From positions 1,731,501-1,795,500 of the forward strand of contig JAQISU010000070.1 of the NCBI GenBank assembly GCA_029339505.1: 64,000 bases of DNA, written 5' to 3'. This document shows, in pieces, positions 60,331 through 64,000 of this stretch. The notes below the pieces were generated by a model. That model ran no database searches. It was not told the origin of the DNA and saw only the letters and a list, made by a program, of their open reading frames with translations. Each line of letters opens with the position of its first letter. Positions within the stretch are counted from its first letter, which is position 1. This stretch comes from Unio delphinus (lineage: Eukaryota; Mollusca; Bivalvia; Unionida; Unionidae). The translations under genes and the position numbers were made by a program.

Positions 60331-61602
60331 TTAATAATCATGAAACCTATTATAAGATAAAGAGAGAAATATCTTATGATGACATATGTAAGCTGCATAG
60401 GCCCGAATATGGAAAATTATAAAATAGATAATGATACAGTCTTGATTAAAATACTTCTACAAACATCACATGAAAAAATAAAATAGTAAACAAAGCAATT
60501 AAAAACAACAATAAATGAACCGCCTAGAACTAAATGTATAACACTTATGGAAGACATACATTGAATTAAAGACGTCAGAGCTTAGGCAGTTTAGAAAAGA
60601 CGACAAATTAGCGAGAAAGCGATTCAAACAAGTTATCAAGCAACATGGTTGCTTTAAACAATGCATTATCGTTTCCCACAAAGTGACGTTCACAGAATTT
60701 TCTTTGCAGTTAATACATGGTCAACAGGATAATCGACATTTCCATAACGGAGTATTTGATTGAGGTTTTAGTCTTTACAGTCAAACATAAACTGATCATA
60801 TATATATCTTAATTGCGGTAAAGTGAATACTCCTATCGAATGAGCTGTTTAGAAGTAGCTTCATGCATCTACATATTCAGTCACTATTTTCATAATATGC
60901 ATTTTTCTTATCTCGTACCTTTTCCTGTCAGTAATTTCGCGAAGTGATGCCAAACAAGAACGCAGGAAAGAAAAATAAATATAATTTTTACACACGTTCC
61001 AGTTAATGTATTCATTCTCTTACAAATTTGTTGAAGTGTCTGTCCGACCTATTGCATGCTACATTTTGTATAGGTTATCAAATACATTACATCAGTTGAT
61101 ATGCAGCTAGTGTTGTAACGTGAAGAAAATACCGATTTTGTATTAGCCTTAGTGATAGAAGTACTTTATCGTATATTGGCACACTGAGAGCACCCAGTGT
61201 CTGTTAAACGTATTAACGTTTTAAATGAACATACACGTATACTCAATGTTTCCATTTCAGGAACTTGCGATGCAAATTAGTGGTTGGGGGCTTTAAGACC
61301 AAACAGCGTGGCCGATTTTCGCACGGTCCGAGTAGACCCAATTTCGAGCAAGGCTCACGTTTGGATTCCAGGCCAACCTGACAAAAATCGAAGAACTTCT
61401 GGCTAAGGACAATGTATATAATGAAGCACACGGTTTTATCTGTCAATTATCGATATAATAAGTAACTATTTGGAAACAGATATATACATGTTTATTAGCG
61501 CAATAGGGAGAAAATAATAAACATTATTCTTTGACGGCTATCTTTTATATGTGATGAAGAGTATTTAGATTTATGTGAGTGTGTGTGAATATTATAAGCT
61601 TG

Positions 61603-61604
<2 letters not shown>
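60331..61604. other. No feature recognised
   Basis: AT-rich; no supported gene. Confidence 0.35.

Positions 61605-61682
<78 letters not shown>
61605..61682 (+). repeat. (TA)n microsatellite
   Basis: About 39 TA dinucleotides. Confidence 0.95.
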
Positions 61683-61687
<5 letters not shown>

Positions 61688-61987
61688 AATTTAATTGTTG
61701 GCACGAATATATGATATCCTTAGTGAAGTTGTCATGCTTTTTCTAAAAATTCATCAAACGTAGATATCTTGCTTTCAAATCATACACAGGAACAATCAGA
61801 CTTTCTTCCAAAAGTTGAATTGATTCAACGTGCCAGAAAATAAGATCTTTCTGAGGGAAAAGTTTACTTCACCAAACAAGACATTAGAAAATGCTGTTCC
61901 ATTATTTGGTAGAAAAGAATGTTTTTGATAAAATTGCTTTGGTTTTCATCAGTAAGTCTGATGTAAAAATAAACGACTTAAACTTAA

Positions 61988-62281
61988 AATACAAGATGGG
62001 ATTGTGTAGTTAACGAAGCTCAAATTTTAGAAGAAAGTGAAAGAATCAAAACAAATACAAATAAAAGGTGGGATTGTGTAGTTAGCGAAGCTCAAATTTC
62101 AGAAGAAAGTGAAAGAATAAACACAAATACAAATACAAGATTGGATTGTGTAGTTAACGAAGCTCAAATTTCAGAACAAAGTGAAAGAATAAACACAAAT
62201 ACAAATACAAGCGGAAGAAAAAGCAAACTAAACACTAAATGCATTTACAAGGAAAACAAATTTAATTACAAGAAAAACAGA
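61988..62281 (+). pseudogene. Open frame with three 24-residue repeats, possible retrotransposon gag remnant
   Basis: No ATG, but the frame is open from 61988 to a TGA at about 62281. A 72-bp unit occurs three times (GATTGTGTAGTTAACGAAGC marker at about 61999, 62071, 62143). Each encodes a charged, coiled-coil-like repeat of the type DCVVNEAQISEESERINTNT. Because differences between units are substitutions that keep the frame, the repeat may derive from real coding sequence. About 200 bp downstream the blocks KKIRLVPIFREREVIFYG and RKKYKQMQLKERDE resemble gag-like proteins of animal LTR retrotransposons. This link is weak and by eye. Confidence 0.35.
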
Positions 62282-63212
62282 TGAAGTTATGTTTACAGAA
62301 AGAGTTGTGAGAGAGACATGACAGAAAGAAATATAAACAAATGCAATTGAAAGAAAGAGATGAAATATCAAATTAAATTAAGAGAAAAAACTCTGGTAAG
62401 TAAAAGGCACGTGCATACCTCAAATCCAAATTTATGTGTTGAGCTTGCAAAAAAAATTAGGTTAGTGCCCATTTTCAGAGAAAGAGAAGTTATATTTTAC
62501 GGAGTTTGAAAGCGAACTCAATTATTATAATGTGTAATTACTGGTAAGACTAGTGATATTTTAAATTTATGTCAGTTCACCAAAATGATGGCTATGATGC
62601 GATTCCGGGATGCATTGTAAGGAGTTATGCGTGAGTCCCTGAAGCACATCAGCAACAAATTCAGACACTATAAAACGAAGTATTTGAGATTTGACATGCC
62701 CATCATAATTCAAACTGGCACAACTAAGCCTCAACCGACTGATAAGCTTGATTATAGATCTTTGTCTTTTCCTACGTGTACCATTTGCAAGAAGGAAGTA
62801 CCTGCTGTTTTTGATTACTACAACGTGAAAAATGGGCATCAGAATCAGGACAGACCTACTCCAAATGCTAACTGAGGCTAATTTATGCCGCCGTTAGACG
62901 TTCTGACATAGACGCGTAATCACGAATTCAACCGTTGCCAGTCACACTGGTTACTATTTGTTTATATGCAGCAACACTCCGGATTGGTGTACATATACTG
63001 GCTGCTGCAATCTTTATTCATGCAACATCCTCCAACGGTTGCTGCTACACCAATCACGCACATTTAATACTTGATCACACAAACAGTTGTATTTTATGAG
63101 TAATGCATCTTTCCTGACTGCTTCGTCCGTTGTAAGTGCTCTTCTATGATTATTTTCTCAGGTCGGTAACAATTAGTATGTCCCATGGAGCAGCAGAGAG
63201 GGTGAATCCGAC
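62282..63212. other. No confident feature; weak gag-like words near 62340-62520
   Basis: An 82-codon plus ORF at 62627-62875 with one CxxC pair is unassigned. Otherwise unique sequence. Confidence 0.3.
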
Positions 63213-63352
63213 AACTATATTTACAAGGCGTTAATTCAGTAACCAAGGCTTCCTCAAAAACTATATTTACAAGGCGTCAATTCGGTAACCAAGGCTTCCT
63301 TAACAACTACATTTACAAGGCGTCAATTCGGTAACCAAGGCTTCCTCGTAAA
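63213..63352 (+). repeat. 46-bp tandem repeat, three copies, next to a Polinton ATPase
   Basis: AACTATATTTACAAGGCGTC plus AATTCGGTAACCAAGGCTTCCTCAAA-type sequence repeats at 63213, 63259 and 63305. A further loose match (TTTGGCAAGCCAAGGCTTGT) is at about 63468, and a single related copy lies at 48158 beside the other ATPase. Confidence 0.8.
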
Positions 63353-63533
63353 TGCTTAATTTAAGCCTCCATTTGGCAAAACAAAAAAAAAAAAAAACGC
63401 CAGGTATTGTCAGCATGTGTTGCTGCATCACGACAACAACTTTGTTGTGATTTCACAGAGACCTTATTTGGCAAGCCAAGGCTTGTTCGTAAAATGCTCA
63501 ATCAGCATCCCCGTTGCTGCTGCGTTAACAAAA

Positions 63534-64000
63534 TTAGCTATAGATACGGTCTAATCCAATACGATATCGTGTCCGAGGATCGTGTATACTTATCGTTACA
63601 AATCCATGTGGGTGGCTCTGGCGTCGTTAAAGAAATTTTGAAATTTGTTAAAATCCATATCGGCGCACCAAGTCTGCCAGATATTTCGTAACGTATGAGT
63701 ATCAACTCCATTAAATACACATAATAAATTGCAATTATCTCTGATCATCTTCGGGATCTGTGTGTTACGTTGAGTGACATATATCACGTCGGAGTTTTTG
63801 TGACGCCCTCGGGAAAATATTCTAGCTGGATTCTTTTCTTTGTCTAACGTCACATCGTCGTACACAACAAGATTGTTAACGCATACATCTAAGTCTTCCA
63901 CGAATGGTGCTGTCGATATCTGTGATAAACTCAATAACGTTTCCGCCGTAAGCTTCTGAAACAGTTTCATTATAATATTTTAACACTTGATAACAATGCT
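63534..64000 (-). pseudogene. Polinton packaging-type ATPase, C-terminal two thirds, frameshifted, runs off the window
   Basis: The minus strand enters at the right edge with HCYQVLKYYNE and GNVIEFITDID, matching residues about 70-95 of the 48-kb ATPase. A frame change at about 63890-63910 leads into VNNLVVYDDVTLDKEKNPAR (Walker B, with Thr where the 48-kb copy has a stop). VIYVTQRNTQIPKMI and FNGVDTHTLRNIWQTW follow. A second frameshift near 63612 moves the last ~25 codons (PHGFVTIS then DPRTRYRIGLDRIYS, TAA at 63534-63536) out of frame. The P-loop lies beyond the window. Both better copies end in DRI-aromatic-S-stop. Confidence 0.8.

Noticed and set aside
62627..62875. 82-codon ORF with a CxxC pair (FPTCTICKKEV)
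   Set aside because: One CxxC pair without a partner pair; an overlapping reverse ORF looks equally plausible; not enough for a gene call.

Overview
This is a gene-poor, AT-rich animal genomic window. The evidence for an animal is the mixture of repeats: two tRNA-derived SINE families, CR1/L2-like and I/Jockey-like LINE remains, long microsatellites, minisatellite arrays, inverted-repeat DNA transposons and decayed Polinton (Maverick) modules. The repeat style and the single intronless type II membrane glycosyltransferase-like gene suggest a lophotrochozoan, most likely a mollusc. That assignment is an inference, because no species-diagnostic gene is visible.

Layout. At 0-17.9 kb there is an exon-like fragment at the left edge with decayed downstream copies, several minisatellites, SINE copies, an RNase H remnant of a LINE, a 2.0-kb TA-flanked inverted-repeat transposon and a CR1/L2-like LINE with a SINE inserted in it. 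At 17.94-18.98 kb lies the only clearly intact host-type coding region, 347 codons. At 22.75-24.07 kb is a heavily decayed Polinton module. At 27-28 kb there is a compound microsatellite with an internal duplication, and at 30.6-31.8 kb two SINEs in opposite orientation. The 32.5-35.2 kb stretch holds reverse-strand ORF fragments, one resembling a Polinton-type capsid protein. A near-perfect 240-bp palindrome is at 37.9 kb and a hAT-like MITE with perfect 8-bp target duplications at 38.5 kb. Between 42.9 and 47.7 kb three unrelated minisatellites (33, about 19 and 28 bp units) are packed together. At 48.3-50.2 kb is the best-preserved Polinton module. At 51.8-52.5 kb there is an I/Jockey-like RT fragment, at 57.6-60.3 kb a long decayed CR1/L2-like LINE, at 62 kb a possible retrotransposon remnant with 24-residue repeats, and from 63.5 kb to the right edge a third Polinton ATPase.

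How the parts relate. Two Polinton loci share one architecture: a packaging-type ATPase on the minus strand, then, transcribed divergently, a protein with a DUF5679-like zinc ribbon and a phospholipase A2-like domain, followed by a retroviral-type integrase. The third locus shows only its ATPase before the window ends. No family B DNA polymerase was seen near any of them. All copies carry stops or frameshifts, to different degrees, so they look like separately decayed copies rather than one live element. Nothing supports bacterial-type operons, CRISPR arrays or rRNA genes.
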